Assembly (NCBI GenBank): GCA_949295325.1
Contig: CASFKG010000002.1
Span: 264,047-328,046 of the forward strand
Origin: an uncultured bacterium
GTDB lineage: Bacteria; Bacillota_I; Bacilli_A; RFN20; CAG-826
Reading direction: 5' to 3'
DNA: 64,000 bases
Numbering within the stretch: the stretch's first letter is position 1; every line of letters starts with the position of its first letter. The notes under the pieces were generated by a model. It was not told the origin of the DNA. It saw only the letters and a list, made by a program, of their open reading frames with translations, and ran no database searches. The translations under genes were made by a program, and so were the position numbers. Below are positions 34,570-41,888 of the stretch, one piece after another.

Positions 34570-34578
34570 TTTTTCCCA
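34564..34578 (-). promoter_or_regulatory. Putative MraZ box at the mraZ start codon
   Basis: Minus strand TGGGA-AAAAG-TGGGA: two TGGGN repeats with five-base spacing, the pattern known for MraZ sites. It overlaps the GTG start, so binding could block both elongation and, at the RNA level, nothing; autorepression is inferred. Confidence 0.55.
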
Positions 34579-34635
34579 CCTCTGCGTAAACTCTACCATC
34601 CTCCTAATCCCAGTTAAAGGGGAATCGCGCGTCCA

Positions 34636-34641
34636 ATTGTA
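34636..34641 (-). promoter_or_regulatory. Candidate -10 of mraZ
   Basis: TACAAT on the minus strand about 67 bases before the GTG, in the only AT-rich gap of the region; the -35 (TTTTTG) is weak. Confidence 0.4.
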
Positions 34642-34761
34642 AAGGTATGCCGTAAAACCAAAAATCGGGGAAATAACCTTTTATTAGTAGTTTTCCGGTA
34701 GTTTTTTAAGATAATTAAATACTTTGTATTTACTCCACTGCATTTACTGATGGCCGATAGC

Positions 34762-34787
34762 AAAAAGGGCCGCCCCGGAAGGCGGCC
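34762..34787 (-). terminator. Terminator after the YceD/DUF177 gene
   Basis: Minus-strand hairpin GGCCGCCTTCCGGGGCGGCC followed by CTTTTT. It ends the pheS-pheT-yceD transcript. Confidence 0.88.
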
Positions 34788-34799
34788 ACTGACGTTGTT

Positions 34800-35282
34800 T
34801 TATCGGAAATCCTCGTCCTTGAGGACGTCGAAGGGGGAACCGTCCGCCTCCCCCACGCCGCCTTCTTCCACTATCTCGATGATCCCGCTTCCCGAAGGCA
34901 GTTTGCTTCCTTCGCGGAGCACCTTGATCGGCAGATACGAATGGATGAAGGAAACGGCCAACAGGTCCAGGTCGATGTCCTTCCCGGGCATGATGAAGCC
35001 TTCCCCTTCCTCGTCTTCGTCCTCCATGATGTCGGCCTCGTCCTCGAGGGTTATCTCCTTGTCGAAATGGACCGCGTCGTAGCTGTCTTCCAGGGTGACC
35101 ACCGCCCTTATGGCCATCTCGACATGGGGGTACTTCCCGTCGTTATAGGCCTTCCCCGTGTATTCGAGCGACTTGATGCCCACGATGGGGTAAGGCATCT
35201 CGCGGCTGCCTAGCGGGCAATCCTCCCGGACGAAGTTCAGGTCGAAGCCCGACTTCACGTCGGATTTGGCGATCAGGTTCAC
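34800..35282 (-). CDS. yceD: YceD/DUF177 family protein
   Basis: DUF177 proteins are linked to 23S rRNA maturation and normally precede rpmF. The family's CSREMPYPIVG-like core is present (CPLGSREMPYP) with an acidic middle (DEADIMEDEDEEGEG). The GTG at 35280-35282 overlaps the pheT stop as GTGA and gives 160 residues; a longer reading runs inside pheT. Here rpmF is not next to it but 24 kb away, at 58.8 kb. Confidence 0.8.
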   Translation of the reverse strand: MNLIAKSDVKSGFDLNFVREDCPLGSREMPYPIVGIKSLEYTGKAYNDGKYPHVEMAIRAVVTLEDSYDAVHFDKEITLEDEADIMEDEDEEGEGFIMPGKDIDLDLLAVSFIHSYLPIKVLREGSKLPSGSGIIEIVEEGGVGEADGSPFDVLKDEDFR

Positions 35283-37675
35283 GAGCGCACCTCCGCCCCT
35301 TCGCGGCCGAGGGCCCCGACTGCCTTCTTCATGGCCTCTTCGATTTCCGAGTCGACCAGGGTCCTTTCGGGCAGATAGAGCCACATCCCGATGGCAAGGC
35401 TCTTCTTCCCTTCGGGAAGGCCCTTGCCTTCGTAGACGTCGAAGACGAAGGCTTCCTTGACAAGGGACGAGGACCGGCGGACCGCTTCGAGCAGCTTTCC
35501 GGCCTCCACGTCCCTATCGACCAGGAGGCTCAGGTCGCGGCGGACCTTGGGGAAGCGCGGCGGGATGGCCGCCTTCTTGTTCCCGGCCGGCGTATCGATC
35601 AGGGTGCCGAGATCCGCCTCGAAGCCGAAGCACGGGGCCCTGAGGCCGTATTTGCCGGCGGCTTTGGGATGGAGTTCGCCGAAGACGGCGACGACTTGCC
35701 TTCCGAGCTTGACTTTGACGCTGCGGTAGGGATGGTACTCCTCCCCGGCTTCCTCGAGGCTCAGCCTTTCGGCCTTGAAGCGCGAGGGAACAAGGCCCAA
35801 TTCGGCCAAGACGGCTTCGAAGAGGCCCTTGGCGTAGTAGAAGCCGTAGGGACGTAGGGACATTTCCCCCTCGAGGTGCTCGTGTCCGACGCCTACCACG
35901 GCGAGCCTTTCGCCCTTGTAGCCGACGTAGTCCACGTCGCTGACCTCGTATAGGCAGAAGTCGCCGTTCTGGCGGCTGACGTTATAGCCGGCCGCGGCGA
36001 GCAGGCTCGGCAATACGGATTTGCGCACGAAGGCCCGCTCGGGGGTAAGGGGATTGGCGAGTTCGTAGCATTCCCCGCCGGCGCTTAGGTAGGCAAACGC
36101 GTCCTTTTCTTCCCGCGGGACCAAGGTGTAGGTCAGGCATTCGTATAGTCCCCGCGAGGAGAGCAGTTTCCTTATTCCCCTCCTCTTTTCCTGGTGCGGG
36201 GTAAGCCCGCCGAGGCTGATGGGGGCTTCGGGGACGTGGGAAGCGATCGCGTCGTAGCCAAGTAGCCTTATCACCTCTTCGCTCAGGTCGCATTGTTCGA
36301 GCAAATCGAGGCGGTAGCTCGGGATTTTCGCGACGTAGCTGCCGTCCTTGCCTTCGATAAAGAGATGGTCGCGGGTCAAGATGGAGACTATTTCCCCGTC
36401 GCTCAAGGCGGTTCCGAGCCGCTTGTTTATGTAGGCGGTAGTGAAAGGAATCTCCTTCTTCGGAAAATCCTTTCCGCCGTAAACCCTGATGTTGCTGACT
36501 TCCTTGGCCCCGCAGATGGATCTGAGGAGGCCGGAAACGACGGCCAGGGTTTCCGTATCGGCCTCGGGGTTGACCCCGTGGGCGAAGCGCGAGGAGGAAT
36601 CGCTGGTTAAGCCGAGCCGGGCCGAGGTCCTTCTGACGCATGGCCCGAAGAACTCCGCGCATTCGACGAGGACGTCCTCGGTGTCGTCCTTGACCCTATA
36701 CTCGTCGCTCGTCATGATGCCGGCAAGGCAGGCAACGGAGTCGCCGTCGTAGATGGCGATGTCGCCTTCTTTCAAGGCGTAGTCGTTGCCGTCCATGGCC
36801 CGGAAAACCGAAGGGGCGGCCTTCCTCGCGGAGAGGACCTTGCCCTTCATCTTCCCGGCGTCGTACATGTTCAAAGGACGTCCGGTGAGCAGCATCGCGT
36901 AGTTGCCGATGTCGACGACCGCGTCGATGGGACGGATGTCGGAAGCGATGAGCCTTTCCTTCAGCCACTTGGGCGAAGGACGGTTGGAGATGCCCCTGGC
37001 CTCGATAAGCGAGAACCGCGGGCAATCCTCCGTTTCGGAAGCGGGGGAGAAAACGGTGTCGAAGGAACCGGAATACCGGGGTTCCCCGTATTTCATCTTC
37101 CGCGAATAGATCGCGCAGAGCTCCCGGGCGATCCCCAGGGCGCTCAATATATCGGGCCGGCTCGGCAAGACCTCCAGTTCGAGGACGTAGTCGTCTAGGC
37201 CCAGATACTTCAGGACGTCTTCTTCCCCCAAGGGGGCGTCGCCGGGCAATTCCTCGATGCCGCCTATCTGCTTGTCGCTGAGGAATTTCCGGTCCACCCC
37301 GATTTCGAGAAGCGAACAGCACATGCCGCTACTAACGACGCCGCGGATCTTCCCGGCCTCGATCTTCCCGCCCGGGAGGCTCGCCCCGGGACGGGCGACT
37401 ATGACCTTGAGGCCGACCCGGGCATTGGGCGCGCCGCAGACTATCTGGGCAAGGCCGTACTTGGGGCCTTCGTCGACTTCCAGTACGTGGAGGTGGTCGC
37501 TGCCCTCCATCTTCTCGCACGCCGTTATCCGGCCTATCACGAGCCCCGAGGCTTCGGCGAGCCTATATACGCCGTCGCACTCGACCCCCGCGTCGGTCAG
37601 TTTCTCGCCGGCCTCCCTTGGATCGATGCCGCCGAGGTCGGCGAGTTCGTTAAGCCAATTCCATGAAATCCTCAT
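35279..37675 (-). CDS. pheT: Phenylalanyl-tRNA synthetase beta chain
   Basis: Forms the alpha2beta2 enzyme with PheS and edits Tyr-tRNA-Phe. N-terminal tRNA-binding OB domain (VIGRITACEKMEGSDHLHVLEVD), B3/B4 editing domain, B5, and C-terminal FDX-ACB domain (FPKVRRDLSLLVDRDV). 798 residues. It starts one base after the pheS stop and overlaps yceD. Confidence 0.96.
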   Translation of the reverse strand: MRISWNWLNELADLGGIDPREAGEKLTDAGVECDGVYRLAEASGLVIGRITACEKMEGSDHLHVLEVDEGPKYGLAQIVCGAPNARVGLKVIVARPGASLPGGKIEAGKIRGVVSSGMCCSLLEIGVDRKFLSDKQIGGIEELPGDAPLGEEDVLKYLGLDDYVLELEVLPSRPDILSALGIARELCAIYSRKMKYGEPRYSGSFDTVFSPASETEDCPRFSLIEARGISNRPSPKWLKERLIASDIRPIDAVVDIGNYAMLLTGRPLNMYDAGKMKGKVLSARKAAPSVFRAMDGNDYALKEGDIAIYDGDSVACLAGIMTSDEYRVKDDTEDVLVECAEFFGPCVRRTSARLGLTSDSSSRFAHGVNPEADTETLAVVSGLLRSICGAKEVSNIRVYGGKDFPKKEIPFTTAYINKRLGTALSDGEIVSILTRDHLFIEGKDGSYVAKIPSYRLDLLEQCDLSEEVIRLLGYDAIASHVPEAPISLGGLTPHQEKRRGIRKLLSSRGLYECLTYTLVPREEKDAFAYLSAGGECYELANPLTPERAFVRKSVLPSLLAAAGYNVSRQNGDFCLYEVSDVDYVGYKGERLAVVGVGHEHLEGEMSLRPYGFYYAKGLFEAVLAELGLVPSRFKAERLSLEEAGEEYHPYRSVKVKLGRQVVAVFGELHPKAAGKYGLRAPCFGFEADLGTLIDTPAGNKKAAIPPRFPKVRRDLSLLVDRDVEAGKLLEAVRRSSSLVKEAFVFDVYEGKGLPEGKKSLAIGMWLYLPERTLVDSEIEEAMKKAVGALGREGAEVRS

Positions 37676-37676
37676 A

Positions 37677-38696
37677 TCAGAACCCCTTCAGGAAACGGAT
37701 GTCGTTTTGGTAGAAACGCCGGATGTCGTCGATGCCGTAGCGGAGCATCGCCACGCGCTCGATGCCGACGCCGAAGGCGAATCCCGAGTACTTCTCGGGG
37801 TCGTAGCCGCCGTATCTAAGGACGCTTGGATGCACTTCCCCGGCGCCGAGTATCTCGATGTAGCCGGTGCCCTTGCACATCGAACAGCCCTTCCCGCCGC
37901 ATTTGCTGCAGGTGACGTCGACCTCGACGCTCGGCTCCGTGAAAGGGAAATAGGAGCTGCGGAACCTGATTTTCCGCTTCTCCCCGAACATCCGCTTCAC
38001 GAACAGTTCGAGGGTGCCCTTCAAATCGCTCAGGGATATGTCCTTCCCGACCATCAGCCCCTCGATCTGGCCGAACTGGTGGCTGTGGGTGGGATCGTCG
38101 TCGTCGCGCCGGTAGGTCTTGCCGGGACAGATGATCCGGAGTTCGCCCTTATCGGCGTTTTCCTCGAGGGCATGGGCCTGCTCGGCGCTCGTCTGGGTGC
38201 GGAGCAAGAGCCCCTGCCTGAGGTAGAAGGTATCCTGCATCTCCCTGGCCGGATGGTCGGCCGGGACGTTAAGGTAGGTGAAGTTGTAGTCTTCCGTTTC
38301 GATGTCGCGCCCTTCCATGACCTTGAAGCCGAGGTCGGAGAATATCTCCGTCACCTCGTCGACGATCAGGTGGTAAGGGTGGCCCGGGGCGCTTTTCAGC
38401 TCGTAGCCGTCGAGCGAGAGGTCGAGCGATTCGGCCTTCAGTTTCTCGTCCAGGGCCTTTTTGAGCAGTTCGGCGCGCCTTGCTTCGTATAGTTCCTCGA
38501 TCTTCGCCCTCAGGGCGTTGACCTTGGCCCCGTAGGCCGCCCTTTCGGCCGGCTCCATCTCCCTAAGCTTCGAAAGCAAGGAGGGAACGACCCCCTTCTT
38601 CGAAAGATAGGAAACCCTGAAGGCCTCCAGTTCCTGTTGGCCGGAAGCGGCCCTTAGGGCTTTTACGGCCCCGGTCTCGATTTCCGATATATCCAT
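37677..38696 (-). CDS. pheS: Phenylalanyl-tRNA synthetase alpha chain
   Basis: Catalytic subunit. A coiled-coil N-terminus (EAFRVSYLSKKGVVPSLLSKLREM) precedes motif 2 (HSHQFGQIEGLMV) and motif 3 (GFAFGVGIERVAMLRYGI); the CSKCGGKGCSMCKGTGY segment is the usual cysteine insert. The ATG at 38694-38696 gives 339 residues; a longer reading runs through the T-box. Controlled by the leader upstream. Confidence 0.96.
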   Translation of the reverse strand: MDISEIETGAVKALRAASGQQELEAFRVSYLSKKGVVPSLLSKLREMEPAERAAYGAKVNALRAKIEELYEARRAELLKKALDEKLKAESLDLSLDGYELKSAPGHPYHLIVDEVTEIFSDLGFKVMEGRDIETEDYNFTYLNVPADHPAREMQDTFYLRQGLLLRTQTSAEQAHALEENADKGELRIICPGKTYRRDDDDPTHSHQFGQIEGLMVGKDISLSDLKGTLELFVKRMFGEKRKIRFRSSYFPFTEPSVEVDVTCSKCGGKGCSMCKGTGYIEILGAGEVHPSVLRYGGYDPEKYSGFAFGVGIERVAMLRYGIDDIRRFYQNDIRFLKGF

Positions 38697-38699
38697 AAT

Positions 38700-38880
38700 C
38701 CCTCTCCCCGCCAAATAAAAAGGCGGTCCCCAGGAACGGAATATTCCGCGGTACCATCCTGCTTCCCCTTTGTGAATAGGGGCACTCGATTCCGCCTTAA
38801 CGCGGCTCACGCCGGACATTGCTCCGGATCCTCCCGGGCGAACGTTTCGCCGGCGCGGCGGGGACGGTTCCACTATCCGC
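38700..38880 (-). promoter_or_regulatory. T-box leader of pheST
   Basis: Minus strand carries AGGATGGTACCGCGG. The antiterminator pairs AGGA with TCCT around the TGGTACC bulge and CGGAAT with ATTCCG. A stem CCCC-TATTCACAAA-GGGG precedes it, and GACCGCCTTTTTATTT follows with a T-run. I could not place the specifier codon or an own promoter; it may read through from the upstream methylase gene. Confidence 0.85.
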
Positions 38881-38933
38881 CCCTCCCTATGCGCCCCTGC
38901 CGGTTACTTTTCCCGTTCCTTGGACACCAAATG

Positions 38934-39671
38934 TTACTTCCTATTGGGGAAGTTTTCCACACCGCGGTAAGCGTACATGATGATGCCGCCGGCGACCGCG
39001 ACGTTCAGCGAGTCGAGATTGTCCATCTCGATGCGGACCCGGAGGCCGCTTCTCTCCAGCAGGCTTCGGCTAATGCCCCGGCCTTCGTTTCCGAGGACGA
39101 CCGCGAGCCTGCCTATGTCCCGCGGGGCTTCGGAGAAAGGCTCCCCGTTCAGTTCGGCGGAAAGGAGCGTACGGCCCTCGAGCAGATCGAGGGCCCTCTC
39201 TTCGCTTAGCCCTTCCACGATGTTGAGGTGGAAGCAGGCCCCTTGGCTCGCCATGAGGGCTTTGCCGGAAAAGGCCTTGGCGGTCCCTTCGATGGCAAGG
39301 ACGTCCATGAACCCGAAGGAAAGCGCGGTCCTGATTAGAGTCCCGAGGTTGCCGGGATCCTGCACCCGGTCGAGCAGCAGGACCCTATCGGAGGCCACGG
39401 GTTTGGCGACGGGCTTATCGGCCAAGGCGAATATCCCTTCCGGGGTCTTCGAGCGGCAGACCTTCCTAAGGACGCCCTCCGATACCGCGGTAAAAGGCAG
39501 GGAAGTCCGGTAATCCTTGACGGAATAAATTCGCTTGGCCAGTCCGGCCCTGACGGCTTCCTCTACCATGTGGTAGCCTTCGACCACTATCTCGTCCGAG
39601 GGATTGCCGGCAATCTTGGCCAAGGTTTTTATCTCTTCGTTATTGACCGAGGTGATTATTTTGTTTCCCAT
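38934..39671 (-). CDS. SpoU-family RNA 2'-O-ribose methyltransferase
   Basis: SPOUT methylase acting on rRNA or tRNA ribose; target not deducible (YsgA group in Bacillus, which also lies upstream of pheS). Motif 1 is VQDPGNLGTLIRTA, motif 2 LGNEGRGIS, motif 3 DSLNVAVAGGI; the N-terminal substrate-binding part begins at IITSVNNEEIK. 245 residues. It overlaps the YgjP-like gene by 32 bases. Confidence 0.93.
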   Translation of the reverse strand: MGNKIITSVNNEEIKTLAKIAGNPSDEIVVEGYHMVEEAVRAGLAKRIYSVKDYRTSLPFTAVSEGVLRKVCRSKTPEGIFALADKPVAKPVASDRVLLLDRVQDPGNLGTLIRTALSFGFMDVLAIEGTAKAFSGKALMASQGACFHLNIVEGLSEERALDLLEGRTLLSAELNGEPFSEAPRDIGRLAVVLGNEGRGISRSLLERSGLRVRIEMDNLDSLNVAVAGGIIMYAYRGVENFPNRK

Positions 39672-40230
39672 ATTCGAAGTCGCCCTCCACGATGGACCGG
39701 CGGCAGTTGCGGTAGTCCGGGAACAGCTTCAGCAAATGCCTATAGAAGTACTTCCCGTGCGAGAGGTAGGCGAAGTGGCTTATCTCGTGGGCCACCACCG
39801 AGTCTATTACTTCCTTCGAGAAGGAAGAAAGGCTCAAAGAGAACGTGAGTTTCCGCTTCGCCACGTTGTTGGTGCCGAGTCTAGTCTTCATGTCGCGGAC
39901 GAAGACGGATACCGGGAAGGCTATGCGGTCCTTCTGCACGTACCTTCTTACCGAATCCGCCAAATACTCCCCGTATGCCTTCCGGCGGTACCCGGCGTCT
40001 ACCGGGGCCGCGTGCCTTTCGCCGAAGAGGTAGTAGTCCCCCTCTTTCCGCTTCAAGGCGCGTTTCCGCATATTGCCGAGGGCCCTTCCGTGCTTGCGAA
40101 TTTCCCTTTCGAACTCCCCTTGGCTCAGTTCCAGGGGGATGGAGGCCGTGAAGACGTCGCGGCTAGAGTCGTAGGTAATCCGGTAGCCCCTCCTTTTGCT
40201 TCTGACCAGTTCGAATACGAATCCGTCCAT
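39640..40230 (-). CDS. YgjP-like zinc metallopeptidase (M48-related)
   Basis: Residues about 150-165 carry VVAHEISHFAYLSHGKYF, the HExxH zinc motif followed by a further His, as in the YgjP-like/DUF45 family; function in the cell unknown, soluble. ATG at 40228-40230 gives 196 residues. TATCAT lies seven bases upstream with no Shine-Dalgarno. Confidence 0.88.
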   Translation of the reverse strand: MDGFVFELVRSKRRGYRITYDSSRDVFTASIPLELSQGEFEREIRKHGRALGNMRKRALKRKEGDYYLFGERHAAPVDAGYRRKAYGEYLADSVRRYVQKDRIAFPVSVFVRDMKTRLGTNNVAKRKLTFSLSLSSFSKEVIDSVVAHEISHFAYLSHGKYFYRHLLKLFPDYRNCRRSIVEGDFEYGKQNNHLGQ

Positions 40231-40237
40231 TCCCAAA

Positions 40238-40270
40238 ATGATAGCAAAAGGAAACCGCAGGCGTTAATAT
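40238..40270. promoter_or_regulatory. Divergent -10 elements of the YgjP-like and DUF523 genes
   Basis: Minus: TATCAT (40238-40243), seven bases before the YgjP-like ATG. Plus: TAATAT (40265-40270), nine bases before the DUF523 ATG. The whole intergenic gap is 49 bases, so both mRNAs must be leaderless or nearly so if these are the promoters. Confidence 0.55.
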
Positions 40271-40279
40271 CCCTAAAGT

Positions 40280-40840
40280 ATGGAAAAGATACTCGTCTCG
40301 GCTTGCCTCTTCGGCGTGAAATGCCGCTATGACGGCGGCGACAACCCGCTGCCGCTTTTAGATAGCCTCAAGGAGCACTACGAAATCGTGGCCTATTGCC
40401 CCGAAGTGGAAGGCGGCCTTCCGATCCCCCGCGAAAAATCCGAAATCAGGGGCGACAAGGTCGTTTCCGAGTCTGAGAAGGACGTCACGGCGCAATACGA
40501 ACTCGGCGCCGAAAAGGCGCTCGCCCTATGCCGGTATTTCGGGATAAAGACCGCGATACTCAAGGAAGGCAGCCCGGCCTGCGGCCCCCGCAAGATCCAC
40601 GACGGGAACTTCAACGGGAACAAAATAGACGGGATGGGCGTTACCGCCAAACTGCTGGTCGATAACGGAATCCGCGTCTATAGCGACGAGGATGCCATCG
40701 GCTTCCTCCTCCCCGAGGAACGCAAGGGCAAAATGCTGAAAGAAGGGGCCTACGTGAGTTCGGCCGCCCCCAGGAAGAAGGCTTTCGGCCCCAAGGGCAA
40801 GGCACATGGCAGGTCGCTTGGCAAAAGCCGCGGGAAATAG
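40280..40840 (+). CDS. DUF523 family protein
   Basis: The family's marks are LVSACLFGVKCRYDGG at the start and SPACGPRKIHDGNFNG, IDGMGVTAKLL in the middle; the conserved cysteines suggest a metal or sulfur site, but no function is established. 186 residues with a basic C-terminal tail. It overlaps the ECF S-component gene by 35 bases. Confidence 0.85.
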   Translation: MEKILVSACLFGVKCRYDGGDNPLPLLDSLKEHYEIVAYCPEVEGGLPIPREKSEIRGDKVVSESEKDVTAQYELGAEKALALCRYFGIKTAILKEGSPACGPRKIHDGNFNGNKIDGMGVTAKLLVDNGIRVYSDEDAIGFLLPEERKGKMLKEGAYVSSAAPRKKAFGPKGKAHGRSLGKSRGK

Positions 40841-41411
40841 GACCCTTAGGATCGCAGCGGCAGCCCTGCTGGCTGCCTTTTCCTACGCCTTAACGGCTTT
40901 CCTCCCGATCCCCTATCCGGGCGGCGCGGGGTATTTCAACTTCTCCGATGCCGTCAACCTGTTCGGGGCGCTCCTCCTTGGCCCCTATTTCGGCGCCGTC
41001 GCCGCGATGGCCGCGGGGGCCCTCTCCGACCTTACCGCCGGCTACGCGGCCTTCGTCCCCTTTACGGTGCTCTCCAAGGGCCTCTGCTGCGCCGCCGCCG
41101 GGCTCTTCTTCCATAAACTAAGGGGCCATAAGGTGCTCCGCTACATGGGATTGCCCGTCGGGGCGGCCGCGGAAGTCGCCGTCTACTTCTTCGCCTACCT
41201 CGGCCTCTACGGGCCCGCCGGTCTCTACTCCTCGCTTTTCGACCTCGTCCAGGCCTTCGGCGGGGCGGCACTATCCCTTTTCCTCTACCTTGCAGTCGAA
41301 AAAACCGGGCTCCTAGCCCGGTTTGGATGCCTAGAATATCCCCGCCTGCTCGAGAAAGTAGATGACAAGCAGGGCCAAGACGAACATAAGGACGTAACCG
41401 AGGACCATTAG
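40806..41411 (+). CDS. ECF transporter S component
   Basis: Substrate-binding membrane subunit of an energy-coupling-factor importer, which shares EcfAA'T encoded elsewhere. About six hydrophobic segments and the loop YFNFSDAVNLFGALLLGPYFGA typical of the vitamin-type S components (HmpT/ThiW-like group); substrate not deducible. The last 27 codons run past a bidirectional hairpin and overlap the minus-strand gene 41331-41564. Confidence 0.85.
   Translation: MAGRLAKAAGNRTLRIAAAALLAAFSYALTAFLPIPYPGGAGYFNFSDAVNLFGALLLGPYFGAVAAMAAGALSDLTAGYAAFVPFTVLSKGLCCAAAGLFFHKLRGHKVLRYMGLPVGAAAEVAVYFFAYLGLYGPAGLYSSLFDLVQAFGGAALSLFLYLAVEKTGLLARFGCLEYPRLLEKVDDKQGQDEHKDVTEDH
41299..41324. terminator. Bidirectional hairpin between converging genes
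   Basis: CCGGGCTCCTAGCCCGG (41305-41321) is flanked by six A on the left and three T on the right, so it terminates well on the minus strand (after the gene ending at 41331) and weakly on plus. It lies inside the 3' part of the ECF S gene. Confidence 0.75.
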
Positions 41412-41564
41412 GGCCTTCTCCCAGCCCTTGAGGCGGCCTGCCTCCTGGGTTTCCTTCTTCCTCAGCTGCCCTTCCTTGGAATAGGCCGAGACGATTTTGC
41501 TTCCGTCCCGGTTTTCCTTTTCCTCTTTCTTCTTTTCGGCGCCGCTTTTGCCTAGCCTGGCCAT
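41331..41564 (-). CDS. Small C-tail-anchored membrane protein, unknown
   Basis: 77 residues: a strongly charged N-terminal part (KSGAEKKKEEKENRDGSK...) and one C-terminal span (ALMVLGYVLMFVLALLVIYFLEQ). It follows the 41568-41819 gene by three bases and is followed by a terminator hairpin, which supports it as a gene. No family recognised. Confidence 0.6.
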   Translation of the reverse strand: MARLGKSGAEKKKEEKENRDGSKIVSAYSKEGQLRKKETQEAGRLKGWEKALMVLGYVLMFVLALLVIYFLEQAGIF

Positions 41565-41567
41565 TGC

Positions 41568-41819
41568 CTAATGGGGCAAGATGCCGGGTCCTTTGTCGCG
41601 GGCCAGTCTCCCGTGCCAGACGGCCCCGGCCCAGGCGGTAACGGCAAGCAGCACCACCCATACCGGTATCAGGCAGGCACCCGGTACCAGAAGGTCTTCG
41701 CGGCCGTAAAGGGGGCCGCAGAGCAAAACGACCGAGACGCAGAGAACCGCGACGAAGGCGAAGAAGGCGGCGGAGCTTACGAGGCTATAGGGCCGATAGG
41801 CGTTCTTGTTTTCTTCCAT
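41568..41819 (-). CDS. Small two-span membrane protein, unknown
   Basis: 83 residues with two hydrophobic spans (about 15-37 and 45-66) and short polar ends. ATG at 41817-41819; a -10-like TAATCT lies six bases upstream and there is no Shine-Dalgarno. Probably co-transcribed with the small anchored protein downstream. Confidence 0.6.
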   Translation of the reverse strand: MEENKNAYRPYSLVSSAAFFAFVAVLCVSVVLLCGPLYGREDLLVPGACLIPVWVVLLAVTAWAGAVWHGRLARDKGPGILPH

Positions 41820-41845
41820 GGCCATAGATTAAGGCTTCGGCGGCA

Positions 41846-41873
41846 AAAAGAAAAGGCCGCCCGCGGGGCGGCC
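41846..41873 (-). terminator. Terminator of the starch-locus amylase gene
   Basis: Minus-strand hairpin GGCCGCCCCGCGGGCGGCC followed by TTTTCTTTTT, 15 bases past the amylase stop. Confidence 0.9.
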
Positions 41874-41888
41874 AGGCCGGAATGCGGT

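Noticed and set aside
34800-35384. Longer start for the YceD/DUF177 gene
   Set aside because: The extra 34 residues are arginine/glycine-rich antisense-like text inside pheT; the GTG overlapping the pheT stop fits the family start.
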